Below are positions 31,640 through 38,876 of a stretch of DNA of 45,854 nucleotides, one piece after another; position 1 is the first letter of the stretch, and every line of letters starts with the position of its first letter. The position numbers and the translations under genes are program-made. This stretch comes from a virus. Where the stretch lies: positions 1 to 45,854 of IMG/VR virus record IMGVR_UViG_3300005663_000011, one strand, 5' to 3'. A model generated the notes under the pieces. The model had not been told where the DNA came from, did not search any database, and was given only the letters and a program-made list of their open reading frames with translations.

Positions 31640-31960
31640 ATGAAATCTACAATCTGCACTATTTTGGTCGGGATAGTAATTGGCATAGCTGCTATCTTCT
31701 ATGTCGAGAAAAGTACTCGTCTTGCCCACGAAATACTTACTCTTGAAACTATGCTTGACGATTGCCACGCAGTAATCAAGGAACAGGCCGACCACGTCCA
31801 GACCATAGACGAGCTTCAGCGGGGGTTAAAAAGATTAGGTCTCTATGAAGGCGAGCTTGATAGTATTTGGGGTAAAGGTTCAACAGAAGCCCTGAAAAGA
31901 CATAGTTTCAACGGATATGCTTTAGTATATTTTGACCCTAATACTTATAGGAGTAAATGA
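31640..31960 (+). CDS. Membrane-anchored peptidoglycan-binding-like protein
   Basis: 106 aa, ATG at 31640 after AAGGAG. Residues 5-20 (ICTILVGIVIGIAAIFY) form an N-terminal anchor, followed by a helical stalk. IDELQRGLKRLGLYEGELDS plus IWGKGSTEALKRH then matches the PG_binding_1 repeat (LQxxLxxLGxYxGxxDxxxGxxTxxAL). It would hold the protein between inner membrane and cell wall. It could serve in lysis or in wall-associated superinfection control; no catalytic domain is present. Confidence 0.6.
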   Translation: MKSTICTILVGIVIGIAAIFYVEKSTRLAHEILTLETMLDDCHAVIKEQADHVQTIDELQRGLKRLGLYEGELDSIWGKGSTEALKRHSFNGYALVYFDPNTYRSK

Positions 31961-32241
31961 TGGTTAAATACAAAACATCTGGCTGGGGCAATGACATTGA
32001 CAAAATAGAAATAATAAGGGAAACCAAACATTCTGTATGGATTAAAGGCAAAAGATGGGGAGAGTCTTGCGAGCAGCGTTGCCAAAAAGCAACAAGATGG
32101 GATATTTATCATAATAGCTGGGCGACAGCCCACGCTCACCTTCTTGGTAGAGCAACAAGAAATGTAGAATCCGCAAAGGACCGATTAGAAGAATGCGAAC
32201 AAAATCTTAGAGAAATTCAAGCTCTAAAGGAACCAAAATGA
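31957..32241 (+). CDS. Conserved phage hypothetical protein
   Basis: 94 aa, ATG at 31957 (second ATG at 31960), after AGGAG. The pattern SVWIKGKRWGES, WDIYHNSWATAHAHLLGRA and a charged helix ending REIQALKEPK occurs in many phage proteins of unknown role. Overlaps both neighbours by 4 bp. Confidence 0.6.
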   Translation: MMVKYKTSGWGNDIDKIEIIRETKHSVWIKGKRWGESCEQRCQKATRWDIYHNSWATAHAHLLGRATRNVESAKDRLEECEQNLREIQALKEPK

Positions 32242-32357
32242 CTGACAGATTTCAGCCCCCAGACGACTTTGTGCCTGACGAAATTGACGAAGATGAAGCT
32301 ATAAACATAGCAGACGAAATAAAAGAGGACAAACGATTATTTGAAGGAGAAAACTAA
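32238..32357 (+). CDS. Small highly acidic protein
   Basis: 39 aa: FVPDEIDEDEAINIADEIKEDKRLF. Overlaps the upstream stop (ATGA) and the downstream ATG (TAATG). The strong acidity could make it a DNA mimic or a partner of a basic protein; this is speculation. Confidence 0.45.
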   Translation: MTDRFQPPDDFVPDEIDEDEAINIADEIKEDKRLFEGEN

Positions 32358-32662
32358 TGGATTGGATTACGCAAGAACAAGCAAAGCAGGCAGCAGAACA
32401 AGGCGAACTACCATCCCTTGAATGTTCACTTGAACACCATCAGCAGGGACGGGACGCTACTAAATTAGAGTTGATAATGGCGATTGAGAACGGGAATTGT
32501 AGTATGGGAGGCCAACTTTGTGCTTGTTGCAGTAAATATAGGCTTATCTCATCGGCTGGTTCCTGCAAGGATTGTCCACTTGAAGAGGCCACGGAAATCC
32601 ACCAAAAACTCGGTCAGCTTATAGCATATGCCAAAAGAAAACAAGAGAACAAAAAATGCTAA
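32357..32662 (+). CDS. Cys-rich protein, unknown
   Basis: 101 aa, ATG at 32357 with GAAGGAG. Central CSMGGQLCACCSKYRL and CKDCPLEE give a Cys cluster likely to bind zinc, and flanking segments are helical. No family was recognised. Confidence 0.55.
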   Translation: MDWITQEQAKQAAEQGELPSLECSLEHHQQGRDATKLELIMAIENGNCSMGGQLCACCSKYRLISSAGSCKDCPLEEATEIHQKLGQLIAYAKRKQENKKC

Positions 32663-32826
32663 CCGAAACCCACGTAACAGCCCTGCTCTTTAGAATAGCT
32701 TGTGATTGTTTTGAAGATGTAGGTATTATTGAAGAACATTACACGGCCAGAGGCATAGAGGCAACTGTTTTGAATAGAGCGGACAACAAAGAATATATAC
32801 TAACCTTAGAGGCAAAAGATGACTGA
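32656..32826 (+). CDS. Small protein, unknown
   Basis: 56 aa, ATG at 32656, overlapping the previous gene by 7 bp. Contains HVTALLFRIACDCFEDVG and a beta-like GIEATVLNRADNKEYILTL. Overlaps the following zinc-ribbon gene by 8 bp. No family was recognised. Confidence 0.5.
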   Translation: MLTETHVTALLFRIACDCFEDVGIIEEHYTARGIEATVLNRADNKEYILTLEAKDD

Positions 32827-32974
32827 CTGCACGGCTTGTGAAAAGGGCTTTCTTTTTGTAGTTGAGGCGGTTCTGTCCGAGAATGAGGCCAGAATCAAGA
32901 AGTTGGTTCTGTGTGATACGTGCCGAGCCGTAATAAATAGTACACTTAAAGAATCTGAAAGGAAGAAAAAATGA
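32819..32974 (+). CDS. Zinc-ribbon microprotein
   Basis: 51 aa with CTACEKGF and CDTCRAV separated by 25 residues, a four-Cys zinc ribbon. Its stop overlaps the next ATG by 4 bp. Confidence 0.55.
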   Translation: MTDCTACEKGFLFVVEAVLSENEARIKKLVLCDTCRAVINSTLKESERKKK

Positions 32975-33435
32975 CAATAGCTGACATTCTCAAATACCCA
33001 GTCGGGTACAAGTTTGGCGGGTGTGAATTAGAGATTAAGCACGCCAGAAAACTACGCAACCCCAAAGACAAAGGTGTGTGGTATCAGGAAGTAACCTTAG
33101 TTGATGAAACTGGCGAAATGCCTGCTGATGTCAAAATTGGCAAACGCAACCCTTTGCGACGAACAGCCGAAATCCATCTTATAGTTGCTGAAATTCAACG
33201 ATGTGAAACGGGCAAAAAAATCTATATTGACCAATTCTCATTTCCAACCCAATCCGAGCCGGACGAATGGAATCCCTTACTTGCCCCCACAGATGTCAGG
33301 AGTAGGGTTAAATGCTGGCTTGTGGCGGCAAATGTAGAACCAGGCAAAAACACCGACCTTGTGATGACTAATTTACTGGCCTTTGCCGAACACCCAATGT
33401 TAGAAAAAGTCATAGATTCGATATTAAAAGGTTGA
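32971..33435 (+). CDS. OB-fold-like nucleic acid binding protein candidate
   Basis: 154 aa, ATG at 32971 with GGAAG. The N-terminal 90 residues (ILKYPVGYKFGGCELEIKHAR, WYQEVTLVDETGEMPADVKI and KKIYIDQFSFP) alternate like an OB fold that wraps a nucleic acid. The C-terminal 50 are helical. It precedes the SSB gene by a promoter and two small genes. It could be a second ssDNA-binding or anti-recombination protein. Confidence 0.55.
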   Translation: MTIADILKYPVGYKFGGCELEIKHARKLRNPKDKGVWYQEVTLVDETGEMPADVKIGKRNPLRRTAEIHLIVAEIQRCETGKKIYIDQFSFPTQSEPDEWNPLLAPTDVRSRVKCWLVAANVEPGKNTDLVMTNLLAFAEHPMLEKVIDSILKG

Positions 33436-33460
33436 CAAATCCACCTATGTAAGATATGAT
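33432..33460 (+). promoter_or_regulatory. Rightward promoter upstream of the replication genes
   Basis: Perfect -35 TTGACA (33432-33437), 17-bp spacer, -10 TATGAT (33455-33460). The next gene starts at 33481 with AAAGGGG. This is the best promoter match in block 2 and would boost the SSB and methyltransferase region. Confidence 0.7.
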
Positions 33461-33480
33461 AAGAAATTGAAAGGGGTAAA

Positions 33481-33837
33481 ATGATGACTGAACAAGAAAA
33501 ACTCAAAGCACAAATTGAGCAAAACGACACAGACCAACATAAACTCAAAGAAGAACGGGAGAGATTGCAAGGCACACTTGATAAACTGCGAACACCATAT
33601 TATTCCATAGGCGATAGATTTATAGGGAAATGGAGCGAGAAATGGATATTAAGCTATCAGGGTAGCAAAAGACCATCTTTTGTATCAATGGTTTGTTTGC
33701 GGGATGGTACTCGACATCACAATGCGTTTTCGGTTATGAATACTCGTGAGATAACACCAGAAGAGTTTAATGCAATTTGTGATGGGCATATATTCAGGCG
33801 GTATTGGGATATAAAAAAAGGATTAAAAAATGACTGA
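33481..33837 (+). CDS. Coiled-coil plus small beta-domain protein
   Basis: 118 aa, ATG at 33481 (second at 33484). Residues 3-38 are a coiled coil (EQEKLKAQIEQNDTDQHKLK). The rest is beta-rich with SIGDRFIGKWSEKWILSYQG and ITPEEFNAICDGHIFR. It shows the same layout as the protein at 40513. Overlaps the next ATG. Confidence 0.5.
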   Translation: MMTEQEKLKAQIEQNDTDQHKLKEERERLQGTLDKLRTPYYSIGDRFIGKWSEKWILSYQGSKRPSFVSMVCLRDGTRHHNAFSVMNTREITPEEFNAICDGHIFRRYWDIKKGLKND

Positions 33838-33991
33838 CCTAACATTAACCGCAATTCAAGCGTTATCACCAGAAGAACAGGAACAGTTTAAGGGCTATAT
33901 TAACCAATCTCTAAGGCGAATGAGAAGTAGGCAGTCAGCCATAAACAGATTATTAGAAACAGATTTTGAAAGGAAACAGAATGAATTTTAA
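33830..33991 (+). CDS. Small helical protein
   Basis: 53 aa, ATG at 33830, overlapping the previous gene by 8 bp. ALSPEEQEQFKGYINQSLRR and a basic helix. Its stop lies 11 bp inside the SSB gene, which suggests translational coupling. Confidence 0.5.
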   Translation: MTDLTLTAIQALSPEEQEQFKGYINQSLRRMRSRQSAINRLLETDFERKQNEF

Positions 33992-34490
33992 CGCAGTCAG
34001 ACAGGCCAATGGTGCCAATTTAACAATAAGCGCTATCGCCGACAGAATAGACGGGACTTCTTTTATCCCGTCTGGAACTCCCAAGCAGGACTGTAAGTTT
34101 ACCGATTCTAAAGGCGAACAGCAAAGCGTAACGATATGGCAAGGTAACGGTCAGCCCATACCCGAAGGCAAAGTAGGGCAAACACTTTCAATCAACATAA
34201 GCTGTAAAACCAAGGGCAACCGGACTAATTACGGCGGATTTTGGAACGCCACCGCCCAAGTGGCACAGTTAAGCTCACAACCTGCCTCTCAGGGCGCCCA
34301 GAACGCCGCAGGAAGCCAAAAACCAGACTGGGACGCCATAGCAGAGGGTAAAGTCCGGCACGGGCTTGTATGTGCAGCAATAGAATCCAATCAACTAGTC
34401 TGTAAGGATGTTTCCGACCTCGATTACTGGAAAAAGTATGTTATGACAGGCACAGTACCGGCAGAAACAGTAGATGATATACCATACTAA
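33981..34490 (+). CDS. Single-stranded DNA-binding protein
   Basis: 169 aa from the ATG at 33981, behind AAAGGAAAC. The N-terminal 85 residues form an OB-like barrel (ANLTISAIADRI, QSVTIWQGNGQPIPEGKVGQ, KGNRTNYGGFW). A Gln/Ser/Ala-rich linker follows and the chain ends VDDIPY. The end matches the acidic SSB tip (DDIPF in E. coli), which binds helicases, primase and repair enzymes. It would cover ssDNA in replication and recombination. It lies upstream of the methyltransferase. Confidence 0.7.
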   Translation: MNFNAVRQANGANLTISAIADRIDGTSFIPSGTPKQDCKFTDSKGEQQSVTIWQGNGQPIPEGKVGQTLSINISCKTKGNRTNYGGFWNATAQVAQLSSQPASQGAQNAAGSQKPDWDAIAEGKVRHGLVCAAIESNQLVCKDVSDLDYWKKYVMTGTVPAETVDDIPY

Positions 34491-34499
34491 GGAGAAATA

Positions 34500-34832
34500 A
34501 TGGAAGCAATACAGGTAGGCGCAGAAATTGAAAAAGCTATTGCGGCTCTCGGCGAAGAAGGGACGAAGTCCAAAGACCTAATTCAGGCCAAGGCACGGGC
34601 TATGGCCGATTACGATAAGGAGTTGGGGAGGAAAGTCGGGGCATTAAGGGCTTCCGGTACAGCAGTTAGTATTATCGACAAGAAGGCCAAGGGCGAAACT
34701 TCAGAAATGCTTTACAAAAGAATCGTAGCCGAAGAATCTCTGAAAGCCCACTATTCAAGAATGGGACAGTTAGAAGCACAATTAAACGGCTTACAGTCTT
34801 TGAACAAGCATTTGGAATATACTGTACATTAA
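34500..34832 (+). CDS. Conserved phage helical protein next to SSB
   Basis: 110 aa, ATG at 34500 with AAGGAG. Fully helical: AMADYDKELGRKVGALRASGTAV, DKKAKGETSEMLYKRIVAEES, ending LEAQLNGLQSLNKHLEY. This pattern recurs in phage recombination/SSB neighbourhoods with unknown function. The gene is followed by the attenuator-like element. Confidence 0.65.
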   Translation: MEAIQVGAEIEKAIAALGEEGTKSKDLIQAKARAMADYDKELGRKVGALRASGTAVSIIDKKAKGETSEMLYKRIVAEESLKAHYSRMGQLEAQLNGLQSLNKHLEYTVH

Positions 34833-34839
34833 ACTATAA

Positions 34840-34945
34840 CGGAGCGGGCAAAATGATTAGATTTTCTACCGTGAATAGAAAATGAGAACTAAATAGTAAA
34901 AAGGCACACACGGGGCTTGTTGTCCCTGCCCGCTCTGTTTTTATT
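34840..34945 (+). promoter_or_regulatory. Candidate attenuator: leader ORF inside a multibranch terminator
   Basis: CGGAGCGGGCA (34840-34850) pairs with TGCCCGCTCTG (34927-34937; 11 bp with one G-U), immediately followed by TTTTTATT. Inside are an 8-bp hairpin ATTTTCTA / TAGAAAAT with loop CCGTGAA (34861-34883) and a smaller GGG/CCC hairpin. The 5' strand of the closing stem carries the ribosome site GGAG for the 10-codon leader ORF at 34853-34885. Translation would disturb the terminator stem. The downstream gene starts at 34956. Confidence 0.65.
34853..34885 (+). CDS. Leader peptide candidate, 10 codons
   Basis: Encodes MIRFSTVNRK; the ATG is 8 bp after GGAG (34841-34844). The GGAG is in the 5' arm of the terminator-like stem, and the codons cover the 8-bp inner hairpin. 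Its position and size fit a translated leader controlling the downstream genes. Confidence 0.45.
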   Translation: MIRFSTVNRK

Positions 34946-34955
34946 AAAGGATTGA

Positions 34956-35192
34956 ATGATGGATGAAGAACAAAAAGAAGCATTGGGCTTTGTTTTGCGC
35001 CAAGCTATAAAACTTGGTTCTGTATTAGGTTCGTGGTTAGATTCAGATATGAAGTTCTGTCATCATGCAGCCAATGACGCCTTAAAGGCAATGACACCCC
35101 ATTTTGTTAGTGAGATAGAAACTCGCTTTAGGGAGATAGAAAGAAAAAAATCTGGTCTTTGCCAACTGTGCGGTAAAAAAAGAGAAGATTAG
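34956..35192 (+). CDS. Small protein with C-terminal CxxC
   Basis: 78 aa, ATG at 34956 (second at 34959), after AAAGGATTG. Helical, ending SGLCQLCGKKRED. It lies directly after the attenuator-like element, so it and the methyltransferase are the likely regulated genes. Confidence 0.55.
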   Translation: MMDEEQKEALGFVLRQAIKLGSVLGSWLDSDMKFCHHAANDALKAMTPHFVSEIETRFREIERKKSGLCQLCGKKRED

Positions 35193-35219
35193 CCAAGCCC
35201 TAACCCCCAAGGATGGTTA

Positions 35220-35939
35220 ATGAAGATGCCGGTAAATGAAATTATATGTGGAGACTGTTTGGAAGTTATGAAGGACTGGCCTGATAACTGCGTGGATTTG
35301 GTGGTAACAAGCCCGCCGTATAACATTGGCAAGGAATACGACAAACATCAAGACAGAAAGCCGTGGCCAGAATTTATGGATTGGTTTAGACAGGTTTTTA
35401 TGGAACTAAAGAGGGTTTCGAGAGACGTGGTCTTGATTATAGGAACCCACAATAACCTCAAATTCTATACAGAAGCAAGAGAGTTATTGCATTTAGCTGA
35501 AAACTGTAGATGTATTTATATGCCAACTTGGTCTATTGTTAATCCGATAGAATTAGCTGTATATTGCTATGAAGACAATTCTGCTTGGACAAAAAAACAC
35601 CTTTTGCCAATTATTTGTAATGGAACTTTAGCGACGTTTGTACCTGTGGTTGTCGGCAAAGCAAATACAGAACAACTATACGATAATCACCCTTGCACGT
35701 TTCCAACAAGGTTCCCAAGAGTTTTTATTGAGGCGCTAACCGCCAAAGAGAGTATAGTTTTCGACCCTTTTGTAGGAGTAGGCACAACGGCTATGGTTGC
35801 AAAGCAATTAAAGAGAAACTACATAGGAATAGACATATCCGAGGAATACTGCGAGATAGCCAGGATGAGGATTAAAGCAGTTGAGATTGGCGTACCAGTT
35901 AAAGAACAAAAACAAGGGCAAATAGGTTTATTTGAATAG
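35220..35939 (+). CDS. Orphan DNA methyltransferase (N4-cytosine / N6-adenine, beta-class order)
   Basis: 239 aa, ATG at 35220 behind AAGGATGG; an ATG two codons later is also possible. Motif IV TSPPYNIG (residues 30-37) comes before the SAM-binding motif I DPFVGVGTT (near 180), with GIDISEEYCEIARMR after it. That order defines the beta class, and SPPY favours N4-cytosine but N6-adenine is not excluded. The end reads GQIGLFE, resembling the beta-clamp-binding motif QxxLF. No restriction partner is adjacent, so it probably protects phage DNA or alters expression. Confidence 0.85.
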   Translation: MKMPVNEIICGDCLEVMKDWPDNCVDLVVTSPPYNIGKEYDKHQDRKPWPEFMDWFRQVFMELKRVSRDVVLIIGTHNNLKFYTEARELLHLAENCRCIYMPTWSIVNPIELAVYCYEDNSAWTKKHLLPIICNGTLATFVPVVVGKANTEQLYDNHPCTFPTRFPRVFIEALTAKESIVFDPFVGVGTTAMVAKQLKRNYIGIDISEEYCEIARMRIKAVEIGVPVKEQKQGQIGLFE

Positions 35940-35951
35940 CCAGGGAAGGCA

Positions 35952-36386
35952 ATGAAGAAGTTTATACCACCAACTCTTGCAGAAGTCTATGACTATATCA
36001 CAGAAAAGGGATATAAAGTAGACGCCGAGAAGTTTATGGAGTATTTCACCGTAGGCGATTGGATAGATTCTAAGGGTAATAAAGTCCGTAACTGGAAACA
36101 GAAGATAATCACTTGGTCTGGGGGGGAGAAAGTAGAGAACAAGTCTTGTGTTATCTGTCGCAATAAAGGAACCTCTTTCCAGATGACTAAAGACAAAAAG
36201 GTCTGGCTCTGTGATGAGTGTAAAAGATATTTGGGTGGAAACTGGGGCGGCGTTCCGCTGGCTAAATTAGAGAGAATCATCGAACAGAACAAAAGCAGAA
36301 TAGATAAGCGCTTGTCCCAGCCAGACCAAGACGCAGTTTTGAACCAGCAAAGACAAACAGCATTGCGAGGACTAAAGAAAAATTAG
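35952..36386 (+). CDS. Replication-type protein with a zinc ribbon
   Basis: 144 aa, ATG at 35952 with AGGGAAGG upstream. FIPPTLAEVYDYITEKGYKVD, KFMEYFTVGDWIDSKGNKVR and NWKQKIITW follow the PPTLEEV...W...WKxAxxxW pattern found at the C-terminal end of phage replication initiators and helicase loaders. Residues 70-100 hold CVICRNKG and CDECKRY, a four-Cys zinc ribbon. It may recruit host helicase. This is the best candidate initiator in the genome, though the N-terminal winged helix of such proteins is missing. Confidence 0.6.
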   Translation: MKKFIPPTLAEVYDYITEKGYKVDAEKFMEYFTVGDWIDSKGNKVRNWKQKIITWSGGEKVENKSCVICRNKGTSFQMTKDKKVWLCDECKRYLGGNWGGVPLAKLERIIEQNKSRIDKRLSQPDQDAVLNQQRQTALRGLKKN

Positions 36387-36408
36387 GTTGGTAAGAAAGG
36401 GGAATGAA

Positions 36409-36597
36409 ATGGTTAAATTAGATAAGTGCATAGACTGCCAAGCAAAGTTAACAGAACAGAACCGTAGCAAGCTTCAGCCTGGCATTAGATGTTTGGGTTG
36501 TTTTGAAATATTCAATAAAGACGTAACAAAAACATTGGAAGATATGATAGCCGAAATGGATGAGCAAGCCCTGAATTTGCCTGCAAAGAAAGGATGA
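36409..36597 (+). CDS. Zinc-ribbon microprotein
   Basis: 62 aa from the ATG at 36409 after AAAGGGG. CIDCQAKL and CLGCFEIF with a 20-residue spacer make a zinc ribbon, then an acidic helix. Possible regulator; no family was recognised. Confidence 0.55.
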   Translation: MVKLDKCIDCQAKLTEQNRSKLQPGIRCLGCFEIFNKDVTKTLEDMIAEMDEQALNLPAKKG

Positions 36598-36603
36598 GAA
36601 AAA

Positions 36604-36813
36604 ATGGAATGTTCTAAGTGTTTATATCAAGGTGATAGTATAGAATTTTGCGCCCAACCTGAAATATATTGCAGGGCTGTGGTTGAGCAACTCCAGACCG
36701 AGCTTGCGGAAGCCAAAGAACGCATAGAACTTGCTGTTGATTATCTACCAGAATGTCCAGATAAAGCTAAAGGTTTTCTTGTGAACCCAAAGAGAGGAAA
36801 GAATGATGGTTAG
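36604..36813 (+). CDS. Cys and coiled-coil protein, paralogue-like to 36803
   Basis: 69 aa. MECSKCLYQGD with more Cys (FCAQPEIYC), then EQLQTELAEAKERIELAV. The EQLQTEL block is shared at DNA level with the next gene, suggesting a duplication. The end overlaps that gene by 11 bp. Confidence 0.5.
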   Translation: MECSKCLYQGDSIEFCAQPEIYCRAVVEQLQTELAEAKERIELAVDYLPECPDKAKGFLVNPKRGKNDG

Positions 36814-37135
36814 ACGATACCCAAGAAGCAGTGCTACAAAGTTTCAAGCAGGTAGGGTTATAAACGCCGAATCGAGAGCAAGAAAAAATGCCAAACGATA
36901 CCGAGAGCAAATCGAGCAGCTCCAAACCGAGCTTACGGAACTAAAAGCAAAAACAGGTATTCCTGAAACCTTACGTGAATTGGGTGAGGCAAGAGCTGAG
37001 GTTGAAAGGCTGAGAAGACAACCAAGATGTCCTTGTGGTGAAGAATTAGAGGGCTTAGGAATAGACATAAATACCAAAGAAGAAGTATGGCAGTGTAAGG
37101 GTTGTCAATTACAAATGATTATCGAAAAACATTAA
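36803..37135 (+). CDS. Basic coiled-coil protein with CxxC
   Basis: 110 aa, ATG at 36803 (second at 36806) with AGAGGAAAG. Basic N-terminus, EQIEQLQTELTELKAKTG coil, then RCPCGEELE and WQCKGCQLQ, a second zinc ribbon. The fold suggests a DNA- or RNA-binding dimer. Confidence 0.55.
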   Translation: MMVRRYPRSSATKFQAGRVINAESRARKNAKRYREQIEQLQTELTELKAKTGIPETLRELGEARAEVERLRRQPRCPCGEELEGLGIDINTKEEVWQCKGCQLQMIIEKH

Positions 37136-37155
37136 GCCCTGCCAGAGAGGAAAGA

Positions 37156-37545
37156 ATGAAATCTGAACGCAAACGACTGACTGATAGGCTGGACGAGATA
37201 ATCCTAAAGATTATTAGACTTGTCCATAAAGGCAAGTGCCAGAGATGCAAGAAAGACGTTGAAGGTTCTAATAGCCAGACATCTCATATAGTCCCTAAGG
37301 GCAATGGCGCAAGCTGGCGCAGGTTTGACTTGGGAAATATCCAACATTTATGTCATTACTGCCATTTAGGTTGGTGGCATAAGAATATCCTTGAAGCGGC
37401 TGCGTGGTTTAGAGATAATTGGCCTCATCTTGACACATATTTGGAAAAGTACCGAGGCGGGAAACCAGCTATAATAAAGACCTTTGAAATGAAAGACTTA
37501 TTGGAACAGTATAAACAAAAGTTGAAAGACTTGAAAGGAGACTAA
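37156..37545 (+). CDS. HNH/NinG-like endonuclease
   Basis: 129 aa from the ATG at 37156 after AGAGAGGAAAG. CQRCKKDV, SQTSHIVPKGNG, WRRFDLGNIQHLCHYCHLGW has the CxxC-x(n)-H-x(n)-RFD-N-x(n)-C-x-x-C layout of lambda NinG/Rap and related HNH nucleases. It would cut branched DNA in recombination or packaging preparation. Start upstream of this is not supported by a ribosome site. Confidence 0.7.
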   Translation: MKSERKRLTDRLDEIILKIIRLVHKGKCQRCKKDVEGSNSQTSHIVPKGNGASWRRFDLGNIQHLCHYCHLGWWHKNILEAAAWFRDNWPHLDTYLEKYRGGKPAIIKTFEMKDLLEQYKQKLKDLKGD

Positions 37546-37546
37546 A

Positions 37547-38212
37547 ATGTGGATATGGATTGGTATAGGATGGGTGCTGTGTGGGATTTTGGCCTTTGTT
37601 GTAATGTGGCGGGGGTGGGGCGTTTGTTTTAATGGAAGATACCAATGGGCACAATACATAGAAAGCATAATATGTTTTGTATTGGGGGTGATTGGGCTTA
37701 TAATCGCATTGTTAATGGTAGGTAAATACTGTTTCAAAAGGAGAACCAAAATGAAGATTTATTGGGACGAAAACTTACAGCAGATTAGAACAAGGGGCGG
37801 GAAGTGCTTGTTGGACAGAACAAGTGCAGGAAATTATCGAGGGATAGTAAATGGCCATATAGCTGTAATACAAGATATGGGCAAGAGGATAAGAGCATTA
37901 GAAGATATTGGGCAAGGATTTGCACCGGCACACTTTAGGCTGTTGGACAAACTTGAAAAACAACTCCAATGCTCTGCCAAGACTCAAGGCAAGCATAAGA
38001 TGGTGTTTGTAAAGAAGGGCAGTGAAGAAACAACAACTTATAATAATACACTGCCTACGCCTACGTGGTTTGTTACATATACATATTCTTATGGTACATC
38101 TGATAGGGATTTTGTTTTCAAATGCTCTGTCTGCGACCTTGAAATAACTAAAACCGAGAAAGAGCTATCTGCTGTAGAGAAAGAAGGATTGAAGAAGCTG
38201 AAGCTTTTATAG
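37547..38212 (+). CDS. Two-transmembrane protein fused in frame to a soluble domain
   Basis: 221 aa from 37547. Residues 1-20 and 41-60 are hydrophobic segments, then KRR, then a soluble domain from Met69. Met69 (37751) is itself preceded by AAAGGAGAACC, a full ribosome site, so a 153-aa protein beginning MKIYWDENL may be made independently. The soluble part has YTYSYGTSDRDFVFKCSVCDLEI (one CxxC). It could be two adjacent genes whose stop codon was lost, or one gene with two products. Holin-like topology is possible for the N-part. Confidence 0.6.
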   Translation: MWIWIGIGWVLCGILAFVVMWRGWGVCFNGRYQWAQYIESIICFVLGVIGLIIALLMVGKYCFKRRTKMKIYWDENLQQIRTRGGKCLLDRTSAGNYRGIVNGHIAVIQDMGKRIRALEDIGQGFAPAHFRLLDKLEKQLQCSAKTQGKHKMVFVKKGSEETTTYNNTLPTPTWFVTYTYSYGTSDRDFVFKCSVCDLEITKTEKELSAVEKEGLKKLKLL

Positions 38213-38223
38213 AAAGGGTAAAA

Positions 38224-38466
38224 ATGAGAGACCTTATGATAATACTGGGTACGATAGCCATTGTTGTAGTTTTAACTATGCTACTGTATTTTCTTTCCGG
38301 CTGTGCCCTGGTTGCAACTAAGGACATATTCTACGTCCGAATAGGGTCGCAGGAAATAGACAGTTGTGCGGGCTGGACAGACCCGAATGGAATATCGTGG
38401 TTTTACTTTACCAAGCAAAAGGCCAAGATTGAGCTTGACCCGTTAAAGATAGGGGGCTTGTTGTGA
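38224..38466 (+). CDS. Small lipoprotein or membrane protein
   Basis: 80 aa. Residues 5-25 are hydrophobic and are followed by FLSGCALV, a lipobox (LSG-C). The mature part is short, with DSCAGWTDPNGISWFYF. It could be an outer-membrane spanin partner or an exclusion lipoprotein. Overlaps the next gene by 4 bp (GTGA). Confidence 0.6.
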   Translation: MRDLMIILGTIAIVVVLTMLLYFLSGCALVATKDIFYVRIGSQEIDSCAGWTDPNGISWFYFTKQKAKIELDPLKIGGLL

Positions 38467-38876
38467 AATACAGATTGCTTAAAGGATACAAATATGAGTT
38501 GTTGCGGTTCGTCAAGGTTGCCACAGGACTTCCCCATGCCTTTAAGATTGATACCCAATACATAGTCTTGCACGATGGCGTTTTATTAGTCAGAAAACAC
38601 TATGCTTGGGATGGTGCTTCTGGTATATTTACCGTAGATACTAAGACATTTATGCGTGGCAGCTTGGTACACGACTGTTTATATCAACTTATTAGAGAGG
38701 GTTATCTTCCTCGTGAAATATATCGACGGTATGCCGACAAAATATTGAGAGAGATTTGCCTCCAAGATGGTATGAACAGATTCAGGGCTTGGTATGTTTA
38801 TAAAGCTGTTAGAATGTTTGGTAAGAAATCGTCAATGCCCAGAAAGAACCCAAGGGGCAGGATAGTGGAGATATGA
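38463..38876 (+). CDS. DUF1353-like protein
   Basis: 137 aa from a GTG at 38463 (GTGA overlap). KHYAWDGASG, then FMRGSLVHDCLYQL, RRYADKILREICLQDGM and WYVYKAVRMFG match the DUF1353 pattern of phage tail- or lysis-adjacent proteins, with conserved His-Asp. Biochemistry is unknown. Confidence 0.75.
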   Translation: MKYRLLKGYKYELLRFVKVATGLPHAFKIDTQYIVLHDGVLLVRKHYAWDGASGIFTVDTKTFMRGSLVHDCLYQLIREGYLPREIYRRYADKILREICLQDGMNRFRAWYVYKAVRMFGKKSSMPRKNPRGRIVEI

